From positions 1 to 64,000 of the forward strand of contig JAGAJL010000026.1 of the NCBI GenBank assembly GCA_017626095.1: a stretch of 64,000 bases of DNA, in the 5' to 3' direction. Shown here piece by piece: positions 7,752 through 16,446 of this stretch. The notes below the pieces were generated by a model that had not been told where the DNA came from, did no database searches, and saw nothing but the letters and a program-made list of their open reading frames with translations. The position numbers and the translations under genes were made by a program. The first letter of the stretch is position 1, and every line of letters begins with the position of its first letter. The stretch is from Lachnospiraceae bacterium (GTDB taxonomy: Bacteria; Bacillota; Clostridia; Lachnospirales; Lachnospiraceae).

Positions 7752-8954
7752 TTACTTCTCGTCTACAACCTGAAAGATATAAAACTTCAAATAATAACTC
7801 TCATCTGCAGCCCACAATATTGGATGGTCTGGTGCCTGCGTCCGAAACTCGACCTGCCTTAGGCGCTTATGCGTAGCTTTTGCAGCCTCTTTAATGGTCT
7901 TTTCCAATAATTCCTGTGTCATAAAATGTGAGCAGGAACAGCTTGCCATATAACCTCCGTCTTTTACAAGCTTTAAGCCCTGCATATTGATTTCTCGATA
8001 GCCTTTGATGGCATTCTTTGTTGCTTCTTTTGCTTTTGTAAATGCCGGAGGATCTAAGATTACAACATCATACTTCTTTCCTGATTTTACAAGCTTCGGA
8101 AGTTCATCTAATACATCGGCTATCCTGAATTTTACAACTTCATCAAGTCCATTTCGTTTTGCATTTTCTCTTGCCTGCTCGATGGCAAAATCCGAAATAT
8201 CCAATCCTTCCACGGACTTTGCACCGGCAATTCCGGCATTTAATGCAAAAGTTCCCATATGTGTAAAACAATCCAACACATCCTTATCTTTGCAGATATG
8301 ATGCATTGCTTTTCTGTTATATTTCTGATCCAGGAAAAAACCTGTCTTTTGACCGTTCTCTACATCAACCAGATAGCGAACACCATTTTCCACGATTTCA
8401 ACACGTGGTTCAAACTCATCTCCGATAAAGCCTTTATGGAGTGGCGATCCCTCCTTTTTTCTTTCCTTGGCATCGCTTCGTTCAAATACACCACGAACTT
8501 GAAATCCGTCTGCTATTAATAACTCCTTCAAAATAGAAACAATTTCTTCTTTAAACTGTTCCATACCAAGTGCCAGACATTGCACGACCAACACATCTTC
8601 ATATTTATCAACAATCAATCCGGGTAACCAGTCTGCTTCACCGAATATCACGCGGCAGCATCCCAAATCATTTGGCATAACCGTTTTACGATATTCCCAT
8701 GCATTCTTTACTCGCATAGATATAAAATCATGGTTAATTTCCTGATCTTTATTACGAGACATCATGCGTACACGGATTTTGGAATTTTGATTAATGAAGC
8801 CTCTTCCCATGGGATATCCATCAAAATCATGAACTTCTACAATATCCCCATTGTGAAACGTTCCCACAATCGAATCGATCTCATTATCAAAAACCCAGCA
8901 TCCGCCCTTTTTTAACAGACGTCCTTCACCCTTTTTTAGCGTCACAATTGACAT
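7752..8954 (-). CDS. Class I SAM-dependent rRNA methyltransferase (RlmI-like)
   Basis: This 400-residue enzyme has an N-terminal PUA-type RNA-binding domain (residues 1-75: LKKGEGRLLKKGGCWVFDNEI, GRGFINQNSKIRVRMM) and a C-terminal Rossmann methyltransferase domain. Motif I is VLDCFTHMGTFALNAG near residue 230, the catalytic-region motif is VVILDPPAFTK, and KDGGYMASCSCSHF follows, as in the RlmI family that makes 5-methylcytosine in 23S rRNA. The GQKTGFFLDQ segment is the family hallmark. AAAGGA precedes the ATG. It stands about 30 bases downstream of the aminopeptidase stop, so co-transcription is likely. Confidence 0.9.
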   Translation of the reverse strand: MSIVTLKKGEGRLLKKGGCWVFDNEIDSIVGTFHNGDIVEVHDFDGYPMGRGFINQNSKIRVRMMSRNKDQEINHDFISMRVKNAWEYRKTVMPNDLGCCRVIFGEADWLPGLIVDKYEDVLVVQCLALGMEQFKEEIVSILKELLIADGFQVRGVFERSDAKERKKEGSPLHKGFIGDEFEPRVEIVENGVRYLVDVENGQKTGFFLDQKYNRKAMHHICKDKDVLDCFTHMGTFALNAGIAGAKSVEGLDISDFAIEQARENAKRNGLDEVVKFRIADVLDELPKLVKSGKKYDVVILDPPAFTKAKEATKNAIKGYREINMQGLKLVKDGGYMASCSCSHFMTQELLEKTIKEAAKATHKRLRQVEFRTQAPDHPILWAADESYYLKFYIFQVVDEK

Positions 8955-8983
8955 ATGCTTTATCCTTTACTCATTACTGTTTT

Positions 8984-10363
8984 CTATTTCGCTTCCAAAA
9001 ATGCCACATATCCTCTCTTGGTTTCATATAAATCGGCTTTGGAAGTTGCTTCAAATGGTGCATGCATATTTAATACCGCAACACCGCAATCGATGACATT
9101 CATTCCGTATAATGACAGGATATAGGCAATTGTTCCGCCACCGCCCAAATCAACTTTACCAAGTTCTGCAGTCTGATAAGATACATCCGCATCATCCATA
9201 ACCTGACGAATAAATGCCAGATATTCAGCATTTGCATCATTGGAACCTGATTTTCCTCTCGAACCGGTAAATTTATTGAATACCATGCCATGTCCTAAAT
9301 ATGCCACGTTCTTTTTATCAAAACTTGATGCATATGTCGGATCAAAGGCTGAGCTTACATCTGATGAAAGCATACGACAATTTGCAAGACATCTGCGAAG
9401 TGAGAGTTCTTTAAAATCACCCATCAAATTCATAACTTCTGCCGTCATATTCTCAAAGAATTTGGACTGCATTCCGGTAGCACCCACACTTCCGATTTCC
9501 TCCTTATCCACAAGCAGACAACATGCGGTACGTTCCGGTGCCTTGATACTTAACATGGCATCTAATGAAGTAAATGCACATACTCTGTCATCCTGTCCAT
9601 ACGCTAATGTCATACTGCGGTCAAATCCGGCTTCTCTTGCTTTTCCGGCAGGAACGACTTCAATTTCTGCAGAAATAAAATCAGCTTCCTCTACCCCGTA
9701 TTGCTCTTTTAAAATTTCCAGAATACCGGCAGTAAACTTATCTTTTTCAGCACCTTTTAATGGCTTATTTCCAACTATGACATCCAAGGCCTCACCTTCA
9801 ATGACTTTATTGGCCTTCTTTTCCATCTGCTCTGATGCCAGATGAATCAACAGATCAGAAATAAAGAATACCGGATCATCCTCTTCTTCTCCGACATTAA
9901 CGATAACCGTAGTACCGTCTTTTTTTACAATCACACCATGGAGCGCCAACGGAATTGCTACCCACTGATATTTTTTAATTCCTCCGTAATAGTGTGTATC
10001 CAAATAAGCAAAATCGCCGTCTTCATACAAGGGATTTTGTTTTACATCCATACGTGGTGAATCAATATGTGCACCAAGGATATTCATACCTTCTTCCAAA
10101 GGCTTTTTACCGATATGGTACATGACTACCGATTTATCCATGTTGACTGCATATACCTTTGCACCGGCTTTAATCTTTTTACCGGATTTCAGTAGTTTTG
10201 CCAGTTCCACATAACCTTCATTCTCAATCCGGTTGACAATGTAGCTGACGCATTCGCGCTCCGTCTTTCCTTCATCCAAAAATGTGCGATAGTCCGCACT
10301 CAGCTTTTCCAACTCTTTTAATTGCTTCTCTGAATATTTTGTCCATACACTTTCTGTTTTCAT
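8984..10363 (-). CDS. M18 family aminopeptidase
   Basis: This 459-residue cytosolic metallopeptidase shows the M18 (DNPEP/Ape) order: LGAHIDSPRMDVK (first metal-binding His and Asp), LLVDKEEIGSVGATGMQS (catalytic Glu), and a C-terminal NMHAPFEATSKAD with the last metal-binding His. The segment SRGKSGSNDANAEYLA is also typical. It removes N-terminal residues, often acidic or neutral, from peptides during amino acid supply. The ATG at 10363 has GCAGGA upstream and is chosen over the longer start 11 codons earlier. Probably in one transcript with the methyltransferase downstream. Confidence 0.93.
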   Translation of the reverse strand: MKTESVWTKYSEKQLKELEKLSADYRTFLDEGKTERECVSYIVNRIENEGYVELAKLLKSGKKIKAGAKVYAVNMDKSVVMYHIGKKPLEEGMNILGAHIDSPRMDVKQNPLYEDGDFAYLDTHYYGGIKKYQWVAIPLALHGVIVKKDGTTVIVNVGEEEDDPVFFISDLLIHLASEQMEKKANKVIEGEALDVIVGNKPLKGAEKDKFTAGILEILKEQYGVEEADFISAEIEVVPAGKAREAGFDRSMTLAYGQDDRVCAFTSLDAMLSIKAPERTACCLLVDKEEIGSVGATGMQSKFFENMTAEVMNLMGDFKELSLRRCLANCRMLSSDVSSAFDPTYASSFDKKNVAYLGHGMVFNKFTGSRGKSGSNDANAEYLAFIRQVMDDADVSYQTAELGKVDLGGGGTIAYILSLYGMNVIDCGVAVLNMHAPFEATSKADLYETKRGYVAFLEAK

Positions 10364-10396
10364 AAAAATATCCTGCCTTTCTTTTCGTATTAACAA

Positions 10397-10663
10397 TTAT
10401 ACACATTAAATTTTTCTTACATTAACTATTTAATAATCTTATGATACCAGGGCAAAAAGTTCATACTTGTCATACTTATTATTCTTACCAAAATCAATAG
10501 AAATTAATAATACATAATAAAATTCCGCTAATCAAAAATATCATATTTCTCATAACGATCTGTACATTTTTCATACCATTTTGAATATCTGCGCCATATT
10601 TTTCCAACTGTAAATTGGGAAATGATAAGCCACAACGGAAATATGGATTTAATAATCAAACAT
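10397..10663. other. AT-rich intergenic stretch with no recognised element
   Basis: This stretch separates the start of the aminopeptidase gene from the rnf terminator. It presumably holds the aminopeptidase promoter, but I could not pick consensus boxes with confidence. No ORF or RNA gene is evident. Confidence 0.5.
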
Positions 10664-10714
10664 GAAAAAGCCGATTAACAATCAGTTATCCATAATAACC
10701 TGAATGCCATCGGC
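10664..10714 (-). terminator. Terminator of the rnf operon
   Basis: GCCGAT (10670-10675) pairs with ATCGGC (10709-10714), and an inner stem pairs CAGTTAT with ATAACCTG. On the minus strand the stem ends in CTTTTTCAT. It lies 19 bases past the rnfB stop. Confidence 0.65.
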
Positions 10715-10732
10715 AATTTTAATACTTTCAAA

Positions 10733-11530
10733 TCAAACCTTAACAATTGCTTTTTTCGGACATTTTGTAGCACAAATTCCGCAACCGACACATTGTTCCT
10801 GGTCAATATGAGCTTTGAAGTTTTCTACGCTGACAGCTTCTTTCGGGCAGTTCTTTGCACAAAGCGAACAACCGATACAAGCCGTTTCACAGGCTTTCAT
10901 GGCAACTGCGCCTTTTTCGGTATTGTTACATGCAACTGCATACTTCGCATCATAGGGAATTAATTCAATCAATCCCTTGGGACAGACTGCCACACATTTT
11001 CCACATGCTTTACAGGCTTCTTTATCAACCTTTGCCACTCCGTTTTCTACATGAATGGCATCAAACGGACATGCCTTTACACAATTACCATATCCAAGAC
11101 AGCCTTGATTACATGACTTTGGACCACCATTTGGTACAAAGGAAAGCATGGCACAATCCTTAACACCGGTATATTCGTAATCCATCTTTGTTTTATCACA
11201 GTCACCCTGACATTTTACAAAAGCCACCATGCGAACGCCTGCTGTTGCTTCTACGCCCATGATTTCTGCGATTCTGGTTGCCACAGGCTCACCGCCTACC
11301 GGACAGGTTCCGACTTCTGCCTCACCTTTTGCAATTGCTTTTGCCAGACCGGAGCAACCGGCGAATCCACATCCGCCACAGTTGTTTCCGGGTAAAGCAG
11401 CCAGTACGGCTTCTTCCTTTTCATCAACCTCTACCTGAAATTTCATACCGGCTATTCCTAAAAACAGACCGATAAATAATCCAACGCCACCAACTAAGAC
11501 GGCGGCAATGATAATTCCACTAATACTCAT
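10733..11530 (-). CDS. rnfB: Rnf complex subunit B (ferredoxin-type iron-sulfur protein)
   Basis: This 265-residue subunit takes electrons from ferredoxin in the Rnf complex. It has one N-terminal membrane anchor (about residues 4-28), the RnfB four-Cys cluster domain (LPGNNCGGCGFAGC), then ferredoxin-like sites: CLGYGNCVKACP, CKACGKCVAVCP, CIGCSLCAKNCP and CVGCGICATKCP. The ATG at 11530 is preferred to an in-frame GTG three codons earlier that lies inside the ribosome site GGAGG. It is the last gene of the rnfCDGEAB operon, 12 bases after rnfA, followed by a terminator. Confidence 0.96.
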   Translation of the reverse strand: MSISGIIIAAVLVGGVGLFIGLFLGIAGMKFQVEVDEKEEAVLAALPGNNCGGCGFAGCSGLAKAIAKGEAEVGTCPVGGEPVATRIAEIMGVEATAGVRMVAFVKCQGDCDKTKMDYEYTGVKDCAMLSFVPNGGPKSCNQGCLGYGNCVKACPFDAIHVENGVAKVDKEACKACGKCVAVCPKGLIELIPYDAKYAVACNNTEKGAVAMKACETACIGCSLCAKNCPKEAVSVENFKAHIDQEQCVGCGICATKCPKKAIVKV

Positions 11531-11542
11531 CTGCCACACCTC

Positions 11543-12118
11543 CTATAACAAACCGGAAAAGCCACAGAATGCAATGGCCATCAATCCAGCAGTAACTAAT
11601 ACAATCGGCATGCCCTGAAACGCCTCCGGAATATCGTTATATTCAATTTTTTCACGAATTCCGGCAAGAATGACAATGGCAATGGTAAAACCAACGGCTG
11701 TTGCAAAACCATTGACAACACTCTCTAAAATACTGTAAGATGCCTGCACATTATTTAATGCCACACCTAAAACCGCACAGTTTGTTGTAATTAAAGGAAG
11801 ATATACACCCAATGCCTCATAAAGGGAAGGAATTACCTTTTTTAAGAACATCTCAACAAACTGAACCAATGCCGCAATGACTAAAATAAATACAATCGTC
11901 TTTAAATAATCAAGCCCTAAAGGATCCAATACAAATTTGTAGAGAACGGACGCAACAAAAGACGCCAAAGTGATAACAAATACAATTGCCGCTCCCATTC
12001 CTGCAGCCGTTTCCGTCTTTTTGGAAACTCCAAGGAATGGACATAAGCCCAAAAACTGACTTAATACAACGTTGCTTACAAGTACGGAGCCTAATGCTAT
12101 TATAATTAAATTACTCAT
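11543..12118 (-). CDS. rnfA: Rnf complex subunit A (membrane)
   Basis: RnfA is a six-helix membrane subunit, paired with the homologous RnfE around a shared intramembrane iron-sulfur site. The segment VSNVVLSQFLGLCPFLGVSKK near residue 15 holds the conserved Cys, and TNCAVLGVALNN near residue 105 holds the second. The ATG at 12118 has GGAGG eight bases upstream, better spaced than the ATG two codons earlier. Its start overlaps the rnfE stop by 8 bases, so translation is coupled. Length (191 residues) is standard. Confidence 0.95.
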   Translation of the reverse strand: MSNLIIIALGSVLVSNVVLSQFLGLCPFLGVSKKTETAAGMGAAIVFVITLASFVASVLYKFVLDPLGLDYLKTIVFILVIAALVQFVEMFLKKVIPSLYEALGVYLPLITTNCAVLGVALNNVQASYSILESVVNGFATAVGFTIAIVILAGIREKIEYNDIPEAFQGMPIVLVTAGLMAIAFCGFSGLL

Positions 12119-13109
12119 CTGCATTTACCTCCTCTTTCTTTTCTTTCTGCACGTTTTCCGGTGCTTCTTCGGTTTCTTCCGGAACTGTTTCCAATGCTTC
12201 AGCTTTTATCTCATTCTGAACAATCTCCGATTCTTTTTTTGTATCTTCCTGTATCGTTTCTTTTACACTTTCGGTTTTCTCTTTCATTTTACCGTTTTGC
12301 CCAGAAACTGTTTTTGTTGTTCCCTCTTCTGATACAATCGCTTTATCAATCGACTCGCTTTTTTTACCAGCTTCTGTCTTTGGCAGTGCTTTTGTTTCCT
12401 TGTCTACCTTCTTCGTATCATCATAGAATTTACGGGATGAGCAACCTTCTTCCCCACAGCTCATACAATCGTGGGTACAACCGGATCCGACTTTGCTCAT
12501 ATCCTTTCCCTTTTTCTCGCCTTCTATTTTGACTTTGTTTTGGATGGCAACGAGGCAGGCAAGTACAAAGAATGCACCGGGTGCCATGACAAAGATACGT
12601 ACAGGTTCATATCCTGCCGGCATAATGCGAATTCCAAATGCTTCTCCTGCACCAATCAGCTCTCTGACGAGACCGATAATGGTTAACGCAATCGTAAAAC
12701 CAAATCCCATTCCAAGTCCGTCAAAGAAAGAAGGAATGACGGGATTTTTATATGCATAGCTTTCTGCTCTTCCTAAAATAATACAGTTTACAACAATAAG
12801 CGGAATATAAAGACCAAGTGCGCTGTACAGGGAAGGAATAAAACCTTCTAAAAGCAATTCCATCATCGTAACAAAAGATGCAATGATTACGATAAATGCG
12901 GGGATACGGACACGATCGGGGATGATTTTACGCAACATGGATATAATCATGTTGGATAATGCCAGTACAACCGTCGTCGTCATACCCATACCAAATCCGT
13001 TGATTGCAGATGTGGTAACTGCCAACGTCGGACACATACCAAGCATCAAAACCAAAGTAGGGTTTTCTTTGATAATACCGTTATATAATCTCTCCAATGA
13101 TTTATTCAT
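12111..13109 (-). CDS. rnfE: Rnf complex subunit E with unusual Cys- and Glu/Lys-rich C-terminal tail
   Basis: Residues 1-200 are the six-helix RnfE core, homologous to RnfA, with conserved Cys in LMLGMCPTLAVT and VNCIILGRAESYA. Typical RnfE ends near 200-230 residues, but this one reaches 332. The extra tail starts with a Cys cluster (GCTHDCMSCGEEGCSSRKF, near residues 207-225) and continues as a highly charged, Lys/Glu/Thr-rich stretch probably disordered and on the cytoplasmic side. The cluster could bind a metal or iron-sulfur centre. Both ends overlap neighbours by 8 bases. The core assignment is firm; the tail's role is unknown. Confidence 0.95.
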   Translation of the reverse strand: MNKSLERLYNGIIKENPTLVLMLGMCPTLAVTTSAINGFGMGMTTTVVLALSNMIISMLRKIIPDRVRIPAFIVIIASFVTMMELLLEGFIPSLYSALGLYIPLIVVNCIILGRAESYAYKNPVIPSFFDGLGMGFGFTIALTIIGLVRELIGAGEAFGIRIMPAGYEPVRIFVMAPGAFFVLACLVAIQNKVKIEGEKKGKDMSKVGSGCTHDCMSCGEEGCSSRKFYDDTKKVDKETKALPKTEAGKKSESIDKAIVSEEGTTKTVSGQNGKMKEKTESVKETIQEDTKKESEIVQNEIKAEALETVPEETEEAPENVQKEKKEEVNADE

Positions 13110-13716
13110 TTGCAGTGCCTCCTCCCATTAACATCGTCTTAAAACAGGTAAGTCCTGCATTCACGCCATTTACAATGGCATTGGTTGTAATGGTCGCTCC
13201 CGAGATGGCATCAATCTGATCAGCGCTTTGAGCACCTGTTTTGGTATAGCTGAATAATTCTGCCTTTTTATTTTCAAATTGTGGTTTCAAAACCGAATCG
13301 GCATTCATGCCAAGTCCTGCAGTTTCTGAAATACTCAAAATCGAAATTCCATTCAGAGTTCCGTCATTGCGGATTCCCATGGAAAACTGGATATCTCCGC
13401 CATAGCCTTCATGGTCAGTTACGGTAATAACATATCCGATTACATTGCCGGAGGCATCAACCGCCTCGGATACTTCATCAACAGATACGTTGTATCCGGC
13501 ATCTGCTACCACTTTATCAGCATCCTCTGATGTGATATCTTCCCGTAAGCGGAAGCTGTTAGCATCCGCAAACACTTCTTTGCTGGCTTCTTCTTTTGCT
13601 TTTTCCTGAGCCTGTGCAATCGGATCTTTGGTAACCTGATAAACAAGTCCCAACAGACATCCGGCAATCAAGGTAATTGCAAACAAAATAGCTGCTTCTT
13701 TCAACATATTTTTCAT
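13102..13716 (-). CDS. rnfG: Rnf complex subunit G (covalent FMN)
   Basis: RnfG has one N-terminal membrane helix (residues 8-28) and an FMN-binding domain. The flavinylation motif is SGATITTNAIVNG near residues 170-182, where the Thr of S-G-A-T receives FMN through a phosphoester bond. The domain lies on the outer face and passes electrons between RnfD and the membrane centre. The ATG has GGAGG upstream and overlaps the rnfD stop by four bases (ATGA). Length of 204 residues fits the family. Confidence 0.95.
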   Translation of the reverse strand: MKNMLKEAAILFAITLIAGCLLGLVYQVTKDPIAQAQEKAKEEASKEVFADANSFRLREDITSEDADKVVADAGYNVSVDEVSEAVDASGNVIGYVITVTDHEGYGGDIQFSMGIRNDGTLNGISILSISETAGLGMNADSVLKPQFENKKAELFSYTKTGAQSADQIDAISGATITTNAIVNGVNAGLTCFKTMLMGGGTANE

Positions 13717-14648
13717 CTCTGCATACCTCCTTTTCTGCCAAATGCATGCGGCATGGTATATTTCTCAATTAAAGGAGTCAACAGATTCCCAAGAATAATC
13801 GCATAGGAAACGCCTTCTGCACTCGCACCAAAAATTCGGAAAATACCGGTTAAAATTCCCAAAAGAATTCCAAAAACATATTGCCCTTTGATGGTAATCG
13901 GCCGCGTCACATAATCAGTTGCCATAAAGAATGCACCAAGCATCAGACCACCACCGGCAAGATGGGCAGCGATAAAGTCAAAATCAAAGCCTCTGCCACC
14001 GAAGAGAACGATAAATACAACAAACGTCACAATATAGGTTCCGGGAATTCTTAAATCGATAATTCCCATGAGCATTAAGAAAATTGCTCCCAGTACAATG
14101 GCGATCATGGATGTTTCCCCAATGGTTCCCGAAGTAAAACCGGTTACCATCTTAAATACATTGACATGCTCTCCTGCCTTTAATGCCGCAAGCGGAGTTG
14201 CACCCGAATAAGCATCCGTTGCAAAATCCGTCATAATGGATGTGAATGCCAGAAGTAAGAAACATCTTCCGCCAAGTGCCGGATTCATAAAGTTTTGGCC
14301 CAGACCTCCAAAGAGCATTTTCACAACTACAATGGCAAAGAAACCACCGATTACACCAATCCACCATGGTGCATTCGGAGGTAGGTTAAGAGCTAACAAC
14401 AAGCCCGTTACAACTGCCGAACCATCTTTGATTGTAATGTTTTTATGTACCAGTAAATCAAATAAATATTCAAAAAGTACACAACTTAAAACAGTCACAA
14501 TGACTAATATGAGCGCATTTTGTCCGAAATTGTATATGCCAAAGACGGTAGTTGGTAAAAGTGCAATTACTACACAAAGCATAATGATCTGAGTCGACAT
14601 CTTCGAACGAATATGCGGATTCGATGACACTTTCATGAAATCACTCAT
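13713..14648 (-). CDS. rnfD: Rnf complex subunit D (membrane, covalent FMN)
   Basis: This polytopic 311-residue subunit, with about nine or ten hydrophobic segments, resembles NqrB and carries one covalent FMN at the SGATPLAALK motif near residue 158. It probably contributes to ion translocation together with RnfC and RnfG. The ribosome site GGAGG precedes the ATG. It follows rnfC by 11 bases and overlaps rnfG by four. No unusual feature was seen. Confidence 0.95.
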   Translation of the reverse strand: MSDFMKVSSNPHIRSKMSTQIIMLCVVIALLPTTVFGIYNFGQNALILVIVTVLSCVLFEYLFDLLVHKNITIKDGSAVVTGLLLALNLPPNAPWWIGVIGGFFAIVVVKMLFGGLGQNFMNPALGGRCFLLLAFTSIMTDFATDAYSGATPLAALKAGEHVNVFKMVTGFTSGTIGETSMIAIVLGAIFLMLMGIIDLRIPGTYIVTFVVFIVLFGGRGFDFDFIAAHLAGGGLMLGAFFMATDYVTRPITIKGQYVFGILLGILTGIFRIFGASAEGVSYAIILGNLLTPLIEKYTMPHAFGRKGGMQR

Positions 14649-14659
14649 TTTTTTACCTC

Positions 14660-15985
14660 CTACGATTTCTTTCTTCGGTCTGCCAAAACCATCTTGCGCA
14701 TGGATTTAATCTGCTGAGTAAGCGGTCTTTTGGCTGGACAAATAAAACTACAGCATCCGCATTCACAGCATTCCATTCCATTATGTTTCTGGAATGCTTC
14801 TTTATTGCCTCTTGCTGCATAATCTGCAAGTCTGGCGGGCACTACCCGACCCGGACATACTTCAACGCATCTGCCACAATTGATGCACGGACCTTCTTTA
14901 GAAGCCGAAACATCATCCTTTGTTAAACAAAGAAGTGCTGATGCTGTCTTGGTTGTGGGAACATCCAGATGGAACAGGGCAAATCCCATCATCGGACCAC
15001 CATTTATGATCTTTGCCGGCTCTTGTGTAAATCCACCGGCTTCTTCAATCAGTTCATGATAATTGGTGCCAATACGCACACGGAAGTTGCGAGGATCTGC
15101 TATTGCATCTCCTGTTACCGTAACAATCCGGTACATCAGAGGTTTATTTTCCCTTACTGCACTGTTGATTGCCACCAGTGTATCTACATTGTCCACAATA
15201 CATCCGGCATCTGCAGGCAGTTGATCGCAATTGATCATTCTTCCAGTCGCAGCATATATCAGCTGTCTCTCTGATCCCTGTGGATATTTGGTCTTTAATC
15301 CTTTGACCGTAATACGGGGTTCGTCCTTGGTAAGCTCTTTTAATACTTTGATACAATCCGGCTTATTATCTTCTACCGCCAGAATTCCCTGTGCATTATC
15401 AAACAAAGCAAGGACACATTTTAAACCGTCAATTACTTTCTGCGGTTCCTCAATCATCCGTCGGTAATCCGAAGTTAAGTACGGCTCACATTCTGCGCAG
15501 TTACCGATTATATACTCAATTTTATCAGGTTCCTTGGGAGAAAGCTTCACATGAGTCGGGAAACCTGCTCCACCCATACCGACAACACCTGCTGTCTGCA
15601 CCTTTTTTATGATTTCCTCTTTGCTTTGTTCCTCTAAAGGCTTGCATACGCCATAATCGACTTCTTCATAAAGGCCGTCATTTTCAATAATAATGGAATC
15701 TACACTATCTCCTACTGTAATCCGTCTCTTTTCAATTCCTTTCACAGTACCGGAAACCGTTGCATAAATCGGCGCTGATACAAATCCGCCTGCTTCGGCA
15801 ATTTTCTGTCCGGTTAACACATGATCGCCTTTTTGAACGATTGGTACCGCCGGCGCTCCGATATGCTGGGATAACGGATATACGAGATCCCCTTTGGGCA
15901 ATACATCTTTGATCGGCTTATCTTTACTTAAATCTTTACCGTCATAAGGATGAATGCCACCGGTGAAAGTTCCTCTTGCTCCCAT
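14660..15985 (-). CDS. rnfC: Rnf complex subunit C (NADH-binding side)
   Basis: RnfC is the soluble subunit that reduces NAD+ using electrons from ferredoxin. Its 441 residues include the N-terminal barrel and GGIHPYDGK opening, a Rossmann-like nucleotide site (GVVGMGGAGFPTHVKL near residue 132) and two ferredoxin motifs near the C-terminus, CINCGRCVEVCP and CCECGCCSFICP. It is the first gene of the operon, with AGAGG before the ATG. The region upstream (15986-16159) should contain the operon promoter, but the boxes are not clear to me. Confidence 0.96.
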   Translation of the reverse strand: MGARGTFTGGIHPYDGKDLSKDKPIKDVLPKGDLVYPLSQHIGAPAVPIVQKGDHVLTGQKIAEAGGFVSAPIYATVSGTVKGIEKRRITVGDSVDSIIIENDGLYEEVDYGVCKPLEEQSKEEIIKKVQTAGVVGMGGAGFPTHVKLSPKEPDKIEYIIGNCAECEPYLTSDYRRMIEEPQKVIDGLKCVLALFDNAQGILAVEDNKPDCIKVLKELTKDEPRITVKGLKTKYPQGSERQLIYAATGRMINCDQLPADAGCIVDNVDTLVAINSAVRENKPLMYRIVTVTGDAIADPRNFRVRIGTNYHELIEEAGGFTQEPAKIINGGPMMGFALFHLDVPTTKTASALLCLTKDDVSASKEGPCINCGRCVEVCPGRVVPARLADYAARGNKEAFQKHNGMECCECGCCSFICPAKRPLTQQIKSMRKMVLADRRKKS

Positions 15986-16159
15986 CTTACTACCTCTTTC
16001 TTTTGCAGTGACAATGCACTGTTATTCTTCTCAATTATCATTCGCGTTTTCAATTCCGCTTTCTTTTCTACTATACTATTTTTTTGATATTTTTTCTATA
16101 AATTCGTGCAAAAAATACATACTTTTCTTATATGTACAGATTTATTGATGGATTTTGTT
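15986..16159. other. Divergent intergenic region upstream of rnfC
   Basis: This A/T-rich stretch must contain the rnf promoter reading left. A short hairpin, CAGTG pairing with CACTG, lies around 16001-16016 in the leader. I see candidate -10 boxes around TAGTATAGTAG on the minus strand but no well-spaced -35, so none is assigned. Confidence 0.4.
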
Positions 16160-16310
16160 TCAGACAGTTGAAACCGGGCATTCATTTTGTTCGCCATGCC
16201 GCTAAGAAAAACACAAAAACTCGTAAAAGCCAGCGGAAAAAGATATATATTTCTGCATGGACGACTTGTGTTCCTCAAAGATTATGAACTATGTAAGAAA
16301 CAAAGACAAA
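16160..16310. repeat. Interspersed nested-palindrome repeat, copy C (half element)
   Basis: The copy begins CAGACAGTTGAAACCGGGCAT, the family centre, then shows TTGTTCGCCATGCCGCTAAG, AAAAAGATATATATTTCTG and the outer part GACGACTTGTGTTCC. The left arm is absent, as in copy A. It is the only copy in the window that lies between divergently transcribed genes (rnfC and yprB). Confidence 0.8.
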
Positions 16311-16446
16311 AGTAAAAATTTAATAAGACTTAGAAGATAAAATATGGTAAAATAACATCGTATAAAGATATCAGATCTATAAAAAGATTTATATTATCAA
16401 GAAATCACAAAAAATTCCAAGTAAAATTACTAAAAGGATAGATACT

